Source of the DNA: Nyssa sinensis
Taxonomy: Eukaryota > Streptophyta > Magnoliopsida > Cornales > Nyssaceae
Assembly: GCA_008638375.1 (NCBI GenBank)
Contig: CM018031.1
Coordinates: 12,496,562 to 12,560,561 of the forward strand
Reading direction: 5' to 3'
DNA: 64,000 nucleotides
Shown here piece after piece: positions 23,122 through 35,528 of this stretch. Within the stretch, counting starts at the first letter, position 1. The number at the start of each line of letters is the position of its first letter. A model generated the notes under the pieces. It saw only the letters and a list, made by a program, of their open reading frames with translations. It ran no database searches and was not told the DNA's origin. The position numbers and the translations under genes were made by a program.

Positions 23122-24999
23122 ACGTAGCGGAGATATTATAAACGGTGCTTGTGTGCTTGAAAAGCTTTGTTAGAAGTTGTTATCATGGCCAAAAGCCTAG
23201 AAAATAAAGCCACCTATTTATTACAATTTTCTTTACCTAGAATTCAATGTTCGTAAATTAATAAACAGATACAGTACTGTTAAACCAGCTAAAGTTTAAT
23301 CTTATAACTTGGAAAAAATTAAGTTCAAATATTATAAGTAATTTGAAGAAGTAAGAAAACAAACTTGAATCCAAAGACAACCATTCCCAATAAATATTTG
23401 TCTCTGCTTTTGAAAAAATAAAGAAATAAAAATGTTAATGCTGATTCTGGGTTTTATGATGTATTCAGGTGGTGATGAGGAACAGCACAAGACTGTGTTC
23501 GAGTAAGCCTATAGTTACAGTGAATGGCCGATTTCCTGGTCCCACTATCTATGCCAGAGAAGACGATTCAGTTATTGTGCATGTCGTCAATCACGTGAAA
23601 TACAATCTCAGCATCCACTGGTGGGTATGCTTTCACTTGTTTGCCTCATTTTCATTTAAAACATGCATCCAATATTGCAGAACATATCCAATCCCCAAAA
23701 AAAAATTATTTAATAATTTTTTAAAAATATCTAAAATACCCTTCAATGCATGAATTAAAAATTAGACAATTGTCAAATAAAAAAAATATAATTTACAATT
23801 AGTTATATATATTTTCTATTTTACTCACTATTTAAACATGAGATAATAATTTTTTTTCTCTTCTCCTAATTAAACATTCAAACCAGGTGGGTAGTATCCT
23901 TTTTTTCCTTCTATTTTTTTTTTTTTTTCTATTTTAAATTATTAATTCTTTCTTTTTCTTCTCTAAAACTTTCAAACGAATCATACCTCTTCTCTAAATT
24001 TAAACAAAAAAAGAAAATTGTATTTATTAATTTTAAAATATCACTAGCACATTATTAAATGAAGGAAAATAGATGATTAAATCTAGTTTACCAAGAATTT
24101 CTCTTTTCTTCTTGAGTTATGGCAGGCATGGGATTAGACAATTGCGAACTGGTTGGGCCGATGGGCCGGCATACATAACACAGTGCCCAATTCAGCCTGG
24201 GCAAAGCTTTGTGTACAACTTCACCATCACTGGCCAAAGGGGGACTCTTCTGTGGCATGCACACATCCTTTGGCTCAGGGCCACTGTCCATGGTGCTCTT
24301 GTCATCTTGCCCAAGCCTGGCGTGCCTTACCCATTCCCCGCACCCCATAAGGAAGTGGTTGTCATTTTAGGTGAGAGCGCAAAATTCTTGTTCCTTCACT
24401 ATATATAATTCCTACCAATTACAATTCACTCATTGAAATTGTTAAAATAGTTTGATATAAATTGCTTGATTCATTCCTACTTAAATTTTAGAGTAATCTG
24501 TAATCTAACATGGTGTCGAGCTTTCATTTAAAGAGGTCTTCGGTCTATTTGGCCAGTGTATATCTCTATCTCTCCAATATACTTCAGTATTCTCCACGTG
24601 CAAAACAAGATGGCATGTAAGAGAGCGGGTTAAAATAGCTTGATATAAATTATTGACATATTTTTTAAATTATTTTCTATCAATTTAAGCTTTTAAAGTA
24701 ACGAAGTGATTTAACAGTCATTTGGTAATTTATCTCGTAGGTGAATGGTGGAAATCAGACGTGGAAGCTGTGATTAATGAAGCTGTGAAATCAGGGGTTG
24801 GCCCCAAATGTTTCCGATGCTCACACCATCAATGGCCATCCAGGACCTGTCTCTAACTGCTTATCTCAGGGTAAAAACCATGGCTAGTGTGTGTGTGTCT
24901 GGGCATTTTCTTCAAGTAAATGGATATAACATTTTTATCGCTTGGCTCAGGAGGGTTCAATTTACCAGTGGAACCTGGCAAGACATACATGCTGAGAAT

Positions 25000-25020
25000 C
25001 ATCAATGCTGCACTAAATGA
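25000..25020 (+). promoter_or_regulatory. miR397 target site in laccase exon 5
   Basis: The stretch encoding INAALNE matches the complement of miR397 with one G:U wobble (miRNA position 15) and one mismatch (position 6). miR397 control of LAC4-type laccases through this conserved coding site is established in plants. That this locus is cleaved is inferred. Confidence 0.7.
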
Positions 25021-26560
25021 AGAGCTCTTCTTTAAGATTGCTGGACATCAACTCACTGTTGTTGAAGTTGATGCCACCTATGTAAAACCATTCAAAATCA
25101 ACACTATTCTTATAGCACCGGGCCAAACCACAAATGTTATTTTGACAACCGGCCTTGGAACTGGCAAGTACTTGGTCGCAGCCTCACCTTTCATGGACGC
25201 ACCCATTGCAGTTGATAACATGACTGCCACCGCCACTCTACATTATTCCGGTACCATCTCTACCACCAGCACCACTGTCACTGCCCCGCCGCCACAAAAC
25301 GCCACCACAGTAGCAACAAACTTCTTAAACTCCCTCCGAAGCCTGAACTCAAACAAGTATCCTGCAAAAGTCCCATTAACCGTTGACCATTCCCTTCTCT
25401 TCACCATTGGACTTGGTGTCAACCCTTGTAAAACTTGTGTCAATGGCAGCCGAGTGGTGGCTGATATCAATAATGTTACTTTTGTGATGCCACAGATATC
25501 TCTCCTTCAAGCTCATTTCTTCAATATGAGTGGAGTTTTCACTGATGATTTCCCTGGCAATCCACCAATTACTTATAACTTCACTGGCTCACAGCCAAGA
25601 AACTTGCAGACCATGAAAGGGACAAGGCTTTATAGACTTGCCTACAACTCCACTGTGCAACTAGTCTTACAAGACACAGGAATGATAGCCCCTGAAAACC
25701 ATCCAATCCATCTGCATGGCTTCAATTTCTTTGCTGTTGGAAGGGGATTAGGGAATTTCAATCCAAAGAAGGACCCAAAGAACTTCAATCTTGTTGACCC
25801 TGTTGAGAGGAACACAATTGGAGTTCCCTCCGGTGGGTGGACTGCTATCAGATTCAGGGCCGATAATCCAGGTAACCAAGCACATTTAATGCATTTGAAA
25901 TAACAGGAAAAATATTATAGTTTGACTATTAGTTTACTAATGTCCCGTTTAAATTGAGGACTACATTCGGGCTTTTGGCAACAGAGTTCTCAGCAGCGTA
26001 GTTAAAATCGTGGGTGTGATTCGTGGTTTTGGCTGTCACCGACTACGCCAAACGCCTTCTAAGTTGCAAGCATTTCAAATTCTTGATTTTGAAGTCATTA
26101 ATTTTTATTGGGCAAAATATATATGAAACAAAGTGTTTTAATTATTAGATAATTTAAAATTTGAGTTTTTATTCATTTCAATTGCTTTATTTCTATCTGC
26201 TACACCATCTAATAATTAAACATCACGTTTCATATATAAACTCGAACTTATAGTAGCATTGTTCTTTTTTTTTTTTTTGGCAGCAATTAGAAGTTATTAC
26301 TCTTTAAATTTGCTTTCTAACTACCCTACTCAATCGATTTGTTATGTTTATTTCACATTTCTTTCTTTGATCCTAAAGTCTAAGAATGAAAGGATAACCA
26401 TCAATGGCATTCTTTTCTTTCTTCTGCAGGGGTTTGGTTCATGCATTGCCATTTAGAAGTGCACACAACATGGGGACTGAAAATGGCATTTGTTGTGGAC
26501 AATGGCAAAGGCCCCAATGAGTCTCTTCTACCGCCTCCTAGCGACCTTCCCAAGTGTTAA

Positions 26561-27460
26561 TTAATTAAAGAGTGAATACTCAAGGTTCCACTACTTACAC
26601 GTCTCAAGTTTTTGTCTCAATGAAAAGATGAGAAGAAGAAGAAGAAGAATGAAAGCAAATGAAAAAGAAGAGATCAAGGCAATCAGAGCTAATAAACAGA
26701 GTTCTTTTGGGCAAGCAAAATGAGCTGCTCAGAGTTGAATAAAAAAAGCCCAATTCTTTCAGCTTTGTTTTTTTTTTTTTTTTTAATTGGCTACATGTTT
26801 TGAGTGTATTTAATTAGGAATATATTGATAATTAAAGTTCCAAAGGATCTTTCCTGATACCAATCCATATGTTTGATCTTGAGCTTTGATGATTTCTCAT
26901 TGGCTTAGGCAATCTAATATCTGCCCATGTTGTGATTATCATTCATGAGTTCTTAATTATGGTTAGCAACAATAGTCATATTGGGTATTGGCAGTAACTC
27001 ACGGCTATATCCCAAGCATATTAGTTTTGTGAAGACAAGTTTTGTACACTCCAAATATGTATTATGAGGCAAACTAAAGCAAGAAGACAAGAGGGGCGGT
27101 CTCAATACACGAAGCTTCCATGGCTACAGAATTTGGAGATGATTAGTGCAACAATTTAAACATCTTAAAGGGAGCATTGAAGTTTTGAATGTTTTTACGT
27201 GAAATTATTTTTTACCCTAATCCTAGAAGTGTTATGAGTGGCTTTTCGTATCACTGATGCTGACATTTTCACCTTTTTTATCACTTTGATATCACCTCAC
27301 TCACAATAAACCAGTGAGATTCACTAGTGAGTCTCATGATGGGCCAGCCCATGAATAGTAGATCTCACCTATTTCCCATTTGAGAGGGTGCATTAAGGAA
27401 TTCATTGGTTCAAATGTAATGCATCTGAGTTAATGACATAAGCAAAATATATGGCTCAAT
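26561..27460 (+). other. Laccase 3' UTR and flank
   Basis: A canonical AATAAA at 26738-26743, 180 bp after the stop, is the likely polyadenylation signal. An (AGA)n run sits at 26631-26650. Beyond about 26800 no gene is seen; a near-palindrome, GTGAGATTCACTAGTGAGTC, lies near 27325. Confidence 0.5.
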
Positions 27461-27464
27461 TGTC

Positions 27465-27925
27465 CAAAAAATTCATAATACATTTTTTTCTATTTAAAAA
27501 GTCAAAAAAAATAAAATTTAATACAAAAAAAGTTTAATTGTTAACTTTCATCTTAACACTGTTCAAAAATATTACTGACTATATACTTAAATGACCTTCA
27601 AGCTACATTTAGAAAAAAAAAAAAAGGACTAAAAATATATAAATCAAATTTTCAATCCCAAAAAATCATAACATTTTATGAAGTAAAATTTTATATTTTA
27701 GGCATTTTAGATAAATAAAAAATGTTATGTTTTTTTTTTTTGTATTAAAGAATTTACTTTATCTATTATTTAGTATTTTTTAAAATGTATCTTGAATGTT
27801 ATTTTAGTCTAATTAATAATATTTTCTAATGGTGTTAAGATGGAAGTTAATAATTAAATTTTTTTTATATTAAAAGTTTCTTTTTTAGATCTTTTATATA
27901 GAAAAAATATATTATGAATTTTTTA
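27465..27925. mobile_element. Foldback MITE with ~150-bp inverted arms
   Basis: The left arm (27465-27610), starting CAAAAAATTCATAATACATT, is the diverged reverse complement of the right arm (27775-27925), ending TATTATGAATTTTTTAA. Inside the arms, GTTTAATTGTTAACTTTCAT on the left pairs with ATGGAAGTTAATAATTAAAT on the right. The spacer is AT-rich and non-coding. A relative interrupted by a solo LTR lies at 54.5-55.45 kb. Confidence 0.6.
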
Positions 27926-28189
27926 AATTATAAAAATTATTTTAAAGACTTTTTAATATTTTTTTATATAATCTTTTAATACAATGATAAAACAAAAGTA
28001 AAATCATAGACCGAGTTCATTAACATAACATGAACCCTTTCATAATAAAATGTTATAATGTTATTTTTGGAGATATAAAAATAGTATTTATTTTTATGAC
28101 GGGACGTGATTATAGAGATTTATGAACCAGGTCATGTCTGTGTGGGTGCTCTTTTGCTTATTTTGCATTATACTTTTATGCTTTACTGG

Positions 28190-28390
28190 ATTACTGTTTG
28201 GGCTTCCTTTCATAAATGGGCTGAGCCAACCAAAAGGCCTTATTATGAAGAAAGCCCATCTGGAACATCCCAAACCGTAAGGTATATATACCAGTTTTTC
28301 ATTTCTCTGCGGTTTTCAAGGGCTTTGAAACCAAACCCGAAAATCGTCTTACTTCGATTGAGAACTAGGGTTTCGAAAAAATCAATTGAT
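28190..28390 (+). promoter_or_regulatory. Candidate promoter with GGCCCA/site II-like motifs, TATA and telo-box
   Basis: Site II-like TGGGCT and AGCCCAT motifs (28199-28262) precede a TATATATACC box at 28284. Next comes a leader with ACTAGGGTTTCG near 28365, a telo-box-like sequence. This combination is typical of promoters of plant translation and organelle-biogenesis genes. No confident gene follows, so it may drive a non-coding or broken transcription unit. Confidence 0.4.
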
Positions 28391-28643
28391 CCTTAGAAAA
28401 GGATTTTATCAAATCTTTTCAAAAGAAGTGGCTCTTGCGTCTCACTAAGTTTGAAATCAACAAAGGCTACACATGTCTATTTGGGCGTGACAAGAAACGA
28501 AGGGTTTTCAGAGCTAAGAGGAATTGAAGAAACATACTTCTACGTGAGTGCGAAATTTTTATTTTTTTTCCAATTAAAAGACTGCAAATGATGATGAAGG
28601 CGTTGATCATTTTTACCAATTCTTGTGAGAGTATGAGAGGAAG

Positions 28644-28751
28644 ATGGAAGAGAAATTTGATGCCGGAATCACTGTGATGCCAACAGTCCAAAACCCGGAG
28701 TGTGGCGACTTACATGAAGATGGTGATGATACTGAAAAATCTGATTTTTAA
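28644..28751 (+). CDS. Possible small ORF, 35 residues, unknown
   Basis: This short frame begins MEEKFDAGITVMPTV, is acidic toward its end (HEDGDDTEKSDF), and lies about 360 bp downstream of a promoter-like block. It could be an exon of a larger unrecognised or decayed gene, or chance. A second overlapping frame (28702-28896) also exists without a recognisable domain. I do not recognise either product. Confidence 0.2.
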   Translation: MEEKFDAGITVMPTVQNPECGDLHEDGDDTEKSDF

Positions 28752-28899
28752 AGAAAATGGGTCACTTAGACATCAAAAGGACTGGGATGTGTGTGGTGCC
28801 GATGGTTCTTTACTAGCTGGGGTGACGGCTGTTAAGTGTTACTGGGAAATAGTAGAGCTTCATGAACAGACTAAATGGACTGGTGAAAAAAAATAGAAA

Positions 28900-28985
28900 T
28901 GAACAGACTCAATGGAAGAGTTTCAGAACTAGCCAGTCGAGAAGGTGACTCCTTATTTTAACTTTAATTTTTCATTGTCGTTTTC

Positions 28986-29016
<31 letters not shown>

Positions 29017-32000
29017 TTAGTAGATTATTTATGACATGATATCTGCCTAGAAATTTGGTCTCCTAGGACAAAAAGATTTCATGCTTAATTTCCTGAAGAA
29101 AAAAAAGAAGATTCTATTCCGCTGAGGCATTGAAACAGAGTTTTAAGTAGACTGAGAATTGTTCACTTGTGATTTATCTTTTTTCCATATATCTATAACC
29201 TACAGAACCACACACACCTTATTCATTTTTTCCAAATTTAGCCAGAGACAGAGCTGGCAATCAGTCTGGCATCGTTGGGTTCTTGTGGGTTCAATATATG
29301 ATGGTTTTAGAGTCCAGAATTGCGCTAGGAACCTAACTTGTTCAAACTTGGGTTGGAGCTGTAACTTGAATCATCCTCAGATGTCAGCAATCAGCATAGA
29401 AACAACCAGCTAACTTCAGGGAGACCAAATATGAATTGGTAGCATAGGCATTTTGACGGCAAAAGAGGTGAAAGAAGCTATCTGTAGAAAGATGGATCAT
29501 TAAATTATGTGTTTAATGATATTGTGAACCAGCAGTTCCTGTAAGGAGAAGAGGACTGTATTTGCGGTTGAACTGACCTCTCATTGAGTTACAACTTAAA
29601 AAATCAAATCAAATCAAATAGAAGTAAAGAACATGGACAAATATATTCCTTTGTAAATAAAAAAAATAAAAAAAGGGAAGAAGTTTTGAAGTTCTAATTG
29701 GGCTAGATTCGATTTTTGAGTTAGTAATTTTTTGTTGGTTGAGTTAGGGGACAATCCAGAAACCAACTCAAAAGTAAGAGGGCTTGATTCTGCCTGTTTT
29801 GAACAAAATGAAATCTGAAAATCTTTTTATGATAGCTCTAGTCAGGGGGTTTACAAGAGAAATGTAGGACTCGGTGTTATTTTCAATGTCATCATAAATG
29901 GTGCTCCACAAGAAGAGTAGAATTAACAACTTGTTCTTCTTATCAAGAGCTGTCTTTATCCCTTGGGGATGTTTGCCTGTTAACCATAAATGGGCGCCAT
30001 CAATTTGATGTTTTAGGTAAGGTGTTTTGGTCTGACAATATGAAGTTTCAGGATTAGATTTTGAGATTGGGGTTGTATTAAGTTGGGTTGAAGGGAGCAA
30101 ATATGGAGTGTTAGCAATCTTTTTCCAAAAAAAAAATAGAGCTTAAGTTGTCCCACCTTTTCTTTTTAAAATCTTTTTGGGAGTCCAGAATCAAGTACAT
30201 GTCACTATAATAATTTCAGTTTTGTTTGTTTCTTTTTTTTGGGGTAAGGTTTTTTTTAAGTGCAGTTTTGTTTGTTGCTAATCTATGTTTCAATTTGATA
30301 TGAAAGATCATGATTAATGGACCTAACATTCAAGTCTTAACAATGTTTCAATCTTGTGTGCTGAGTTTCCAAATTCGCTATCTTTGTGATAGAATTAATT
30401 GGTCAATACCTCACACGTATATGAGCTTTTCCATTTTGTTGTTTCTTTTAGTGATTTATAGTTGCTCCATCAAAACTGATTTTTTCTGCGGTAAAGATAC
30501 ATGTCTCAGTATGCATGGATCTGGTTGTTTCAGTCTAGTATGATGCCAGGTTATGTGACCTTAACACTGGGTGATTATCGGAATGTGGCCATGGTGTAAG
30601 CTCCAATTCATTTGATGTGATTGCCAATCTATTCTTTTCATTTGATTGTATTTTATCCTTTATATTATTGTGAATATGGTGTAAGCATTTTTGTGGTTTA
30701 TATGCATATAGGATACTACATATATATGTATATATACATTTACATGATGGTACACGAATGTGAGGGAGATGATTGCGACAAAGCAGTGCTGTATGCCTAT
30801 ATTGATATCATTAGATCATCATAGCAAGTTAGCAACCACAATTTCTTTTAACCGTTCTTGGACTGTTTGAATTATGAAACATATGGGAAGGAACCCATGA
30901 GAGGAGTAAGGTGCTTCAGGATGTCCTATTTTTCAATCTTCAGCAAGAATTTTGGAAAGTTGTGTGCATTTATGGTCTATGGGAAGGAATCCTAAGGAAC
31001 CCTAGAATCTTGATCAGTACTGAAAAGGTAGAGAACATGTCATGAAAATTATGTTTACATGTATAATAACATTTCGACTATACAAATCATGTATAGTTTC
31101 AGATTCCTTGTGTTTAATTGTTCAATCCTTTCTATTTCATTATTCTGGAAATTAGTTATGTGGAATATTGACTGCTACAGCTCTCTTTCTCATTTGCTAG
31201 GTTGTTTCAAGACTATATAAATAGAAATGGCCAACTTATTTTTTTGCCCTTACAGATGCTTTTTCATGGAACAATTGGAGAAGAGGTACATTTTTTAGAA
31301 AGAGCCTCTCTATGCATGAGCCTGTTCATTCAATCTCTAAAATTATTTTGTCCAATTGGAAAAGTTTTGGCAATTATGATTTTCCATTCTTTGCAAGAAA
31401 CTTCTGTCCTTTTGCTCTTTTTTTGATTGATATGGCTCTATAGTGCCTATTTGATTTACTAATATTACTTAGGCTTGGTTTGGCATGATGTACCTATGGA
31501 TATTATTGTCTTCCTTCTAGGTCCATGAATCATGATGCTAGATGTGAGTTTCAACTTGAGCATGACTTATCCCTAAAATTGTGCATAATTGATACATACA
31601 TATATATAATATTGATCATATTTTCTACTTGTTTAAAGAAAACAAAAAGGAATAATATTAATTGAGGAAACTTTTGAGAATTTAAGATGAAGAAAGGGTG
31701 GATGTACCACCTACACAAATAACCAAAACTTGGCCATCTTGAAGACAGGATAAGTATGAGAAGAAGGTGGTCATTAAGTCCTACACTCCACTTTTAAAAT
31801 TTAAATTTGTAACTTATAAATTTTATATTCCTCTCTGAGCTTCTGGCAAAGAGCTGAAATGACCAAGGTCAAGGTAGAAGAAGTAAGATATGATTAGGGT
31901 CCTTTTCTCTTTTGGTGGGTGGGGCATGTATGTAAGAGAATTGCACTGAAGAAGAAGAAGAATAAGAGAATATACTAATATACCATTTGCGTAATCAGGT

Positions 32001-33400
32001 AGGGAGAGAGAAGAAGCTAATGACTATTGTTACCTGCAAATCAAAGGCTTAATGAAACTCCAATGATCCTAAAATCTCTGAGAATTGAAAGTTGAAAGAA
32101 AACAAATATGCTGTGAAACAATAGTAGAAAACCTAGAAGCACATGTAAACGGGTCTCCATTTGAGAATCTTAGGCTTGTAGATTGGTCCACCCAACCACA
32201 TTTTTCAACCTATAGACACTAGGGACTAGTGAAATGTATCACAAAGAAGGATTGAAAAGAACAAAAACTGGGGCACTCTAATCCTAAGTTAGGGACGCAG
32301 TTTGTTTATTTATTTATTTATTTGATACAATGATGGGAGAATGGAGAATTGAACCATGCCAATTGCATGGAGAGTGGGTACTCACACAACTCGGATAGGA
32401 TATTGGTCCTGCTGCAGTTAGTTATTTATCCACCATGTTTTCAGTCAATCTAGTAGAATTCTCCCTATCGTATTCTTATGTTCTAGCTTTTGGACTTGAA
32501 ACCAACACTGATTTAACTAGTAAGTCACAATCGGCTCATAAATTGAACTTGTGCTATGTTTGGTACCATTGAGATAGGACCTTAGAATTCGAATTTGCTA
32601 GAATTGAAGACAAATTAGTTTAAGATTTGAACTACTTTATTTCCAATTTCAATTCTATGGTGTCAAACACAAATTAGTTATCATCTATTTTAATTCGTAA
32701 ATTGGTGGTTCCTAAGTTTTTTTTTTTTTTGGATAACTGGAACAGAACTACTAGTTTTGGATAGGTGGTATGAGTATAAACCGCTTTGTCCCGTGAAATG
32801 TTTTCAAATAACCTTCGGTTATGCATTGAGTGAGACCTTTGAAGAATACCCTTAGAACGCTTCCAATCGAGCTACCCTAACCGATGGGGTAGTGGATCCT
32901 AAGTTAGCAATAGGAGAAAACACCATTACAAATAGGGATAAACATCTCTATTTACAGCTTGCTTTATGTCAAATATGTAGGAAATGATCCCATCTGGTGT
33001 TTGCCAATTATGTGCTTATTACACAATTTTTAGGGCTTTTTTTGTTTGTTTGTCTGGATGTTCAAAAATACTTGAAATGCTTAATATGAGAAGACAAACT
33101 GTCAGCAAAAACTAAAAACTTTTTCCCAAATATTAAGAAACCAAAGGAATCAAGAGTTAAAGACCAACTATCCTCCGTTAAAATTCATCCTTAGATTTCT
33201 TCAAGCTCTCATCATTTAAGTTTGGTTCACTTAAAGCTGGATTTCCAGATGACGCTGCCAATTTGTACATGATCTTTGGTCAAGCCCAAAAGTCACATTG
33301 GTGAATGTGTGCTGCTAGGTGATGATATCGGCTTAAAAATTGGAAAAGGTATCAATATTAGTTTTGTTGTTCCAGTTGTTTGCAATGGTACTTTGGTAAC
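28900..33400. other. Long gene-poor stretch
   Basis: I find no supported gene. It contains (AT)n at 28988-29016, scattered ORFs under 115 codons on both strands without domains, a short (TTTA)n stretch near 32305-32322, and a probable small MITE at 32557-32669. It could include transcribed non-coding sequence from the promoter-like block at 28.2 kb. Confidence 0.35.
32557..32669. mobile_element. Small MITE-like inverted repeat
   Basis: TGTTTGGTACCAT on the left is mirrored by ATGGTGTCAAACA on the right, a 12-13 bp imperfect terminal inverted repeat around about 90 bp of sequence with further AATT-type inverted motifs. Terminal sequences like these are common in hAT-like plant MITEs. No target duplication was verified. 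Confidence 0.35.
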
Positions 33401-33672
33401 TGTTAAATAACCATTGCTTCAAAAGTTTAAATTATTAGAAAATGGGTAAAAAATGCATACCCTCGTGTGCGACTCCGTACCGCTAGAGAATGGGCCAATA
33501 ATGCATACCCTCACATTCACATGTGCAGACAAATATGAAGTAATGGAGAGAGTTGAACCCAAAATTTCTCATAACCAAGACTCTGATACCATATTGAACA
33601 ACCAATTTTTTCAAAAACTTGAGTTGTTAGAGAATGAACTAATAATACATATTAAACTCTCAAAAGTGGCAT
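33400..33672 (-). mobile_element. TRIM-like miniature LTR retroelement remnant
   Basis: The stretch at 33581-33592 reads, on the minus strand, GGTATCAGAG. This is the plant LTR-retrotransposon primer-binding site for initiator methionine tRNA. It lies between two short related blocks: one at about 33593-33670, with TTAGAGAATGAACTAATAAT, and one at about 33400-33465, with TTAGAAAATGGGTAAAAAAT. An extra partial copy lies at 33482-33512. Such tiny LTRs around a PBS with no coding region define TRIMs. Ends and target duplication are not resolved. Confidence 0.5.
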
Positions 33673-33699
33673 ATGTTGGTGAAGATGGTGCTCAATCAT

Positions 33700-35484
33700 T
33701 GTAGGAAACCAAACTTTTTCTAGTGTGATATTCAAGAACCTTCATTAAATTCATATAACATAGTCTTTGTTAATCTCTCAGGGTTCGTTTGTCTTGTACA
33801 ATCTTGAGGATAAATGATTTTGTTCCTAAGAATTTCTTAATTCGAGTCACACTAAAAGTGAGTCTCTTCTTACCCAATATGTGGTGACAACCAAATGCCA
33901 AAATTAATTGTGGTTGGTATGTCCCTCATTTAAAAAAGAAAAAGTGTCTTTGGTGGGATTTCTTTTTTTGAGGAGTGGGCTTGGGATTTACATATCTAAG
34001 GTTTGGACTAGTTAGAAAAATGTAATATATGGAGAAATTGTGTATAGAAATTAGGGAGGAGGCTAAACTTTAGGAATAAATACTTTTTTGAAATTAAAGA
34101 CCCATAATATTAACAATAATTAAGGTATTTGAAGTTGGAGAAGGATATTTTAAAAAAAGAGAGAGTGATATGGGTTCTTAGGATTTAATGTGTTATCATG
34201 TTTTTTTGGTGGTAACAATGCTCAAATGAGTAAATCCAACGACACTCTACTAGTCGGTATGCGTTCTAATGGTTATGAAGTTGTTTCAAAATATTCATCA
34301 AAAATTGACCCAGTGCTCTAAAGTCCTCCAAGACTTGGATCTTTCCGTTTCACCACCAGCTTTCCCCTCGGGTTATAATGGAACTTCATTTGTTTATGGT
34401 TGATTGTGATTGAGGACAATCACTGTAAAGTCATTGCCTAAACCTTTACAAACATTAATCATTTAAATTTATCGTCTTTCACCAGGTACATTGTCATAAG
34501 ACTCCAAAAAAAGGCAAGTAGACTCAGATGAATTCTGAAAAGATGATTTATATGATTCTTTGTTAAGTTGGTTGAGTTGTGACCAGGCTGAAACAGAATA
34601 TATATATATATATATATATGTGAGAGAAGGGAGATGGTGTATAAAGAAATGGTATATATGAATATATTTTAGTATAAATGCATTTGGGCTGGGGGTTGAA
34701 AGAACATATTCTGGGCCAGGCCGACCGAGTAATTGTTAATTATAGAGAAAAAGGATATTGCAGTCCACGTGAGTGCATGTTGTAGCAAGTTGCACGCGCG
34801 CACATGAGTTGATGCACACATTTTACGGAGTTGGCCCGGCCTCTCTATCCCATGGTCGGACTTTTTTGACATTTTAGGAAAGAAAGAGAAACAACAAAGT
34901 AAAATGGAATCTTTCCTTTAATGGAAACAAAAATAGTTGTTGCTGCCAACTATACAACCCACCGCCCCCCCCCCAAAAATTCTAACTCATTGAGTATGCA
35001 GTCGCCATCATTTCCAACAACAACACAAGCTTTGCTTGGCCCCTTGATGCATGGAAGGTCATGTGATCACCAAAATGGAAAACAATAAAATAATAGTAAT
35101 AATATAATTGTAACTTTGTTATATACTTTTGTATATAATAAAAACATATTTTTAAATAAAATATATATTGAATAATTATACTGATCTTTGTTATAATATT
35201 TGGTAATTATGATTTTATTTTATTTTATTACATTGAATTTTTTTATAAAAATTATTAAAAAATAAACATTAACAAAAAATATGAATTTACTATTTTAACT
35301 TTATGAATAATAATATTAATATTCTCTACGATATCTAATAATTATATCAATGACAAGTTTTGTACGAATAAAGAAATTTGTATATTATTATTATAATAAA
35401 GAGAAGATCGATATAATTTTTAAAAAAAATAAAAAAGATTTTTATAATTGTCCAATAGTTTGAAAACGGTCAATATAATTATCC

Positions 35485-35528
<44 letters not shown>

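Larger units (their letters stand above)
22469..26560 (+). pseudogene. LAC4: LAC4/IRX12-clade laccase with a one-base insertion in exon 4
   Basis: This is a secreted multicopper oxidase of lignin polymerisation. The six exons are 22469-22555, 23469-23620, 24126-24370, 24741-24870, 24951-25871 and 26430-26560. A ~21-residue signal peptide precedes RHYKFNV. Copper motifs are present: HWHG across the exon 2/3 junction, [18 protein letters not shown] and [14 protein letters not shown], ending PPPSDLPKC. Several blocks ([24 protein letters not shown]) fit AtLAC4. In exon 4 the run CCCCAAATG at 24803-24810 has one A more than the family frame needs (PNVSDAHTINGHPG follows in the shifted frame). The literal frame stops at TAA 24854-24856 after 199 residues and loses the T1 and half of the trinuclear copper ligands. 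Without the extra A the exons total exactly 1665 nt, or 554 residues, the normal family length. All other exons look intact, so this is either a very recent lesion or a consensus error. Confidence 0.85.

Noticed and set aside
24088..24348. Minus-strand frame of 86 codons
   Set aside because: It is the antisense shadow of laccase exon 3, whose plus-strand motifs are unmistakable.
28585..28760. C/D box snoRNA cluster
   Set aside because: TGATGA motifs occur at 28589 and 28723, but no CTGA box lies at the right distance with a terminal stem.
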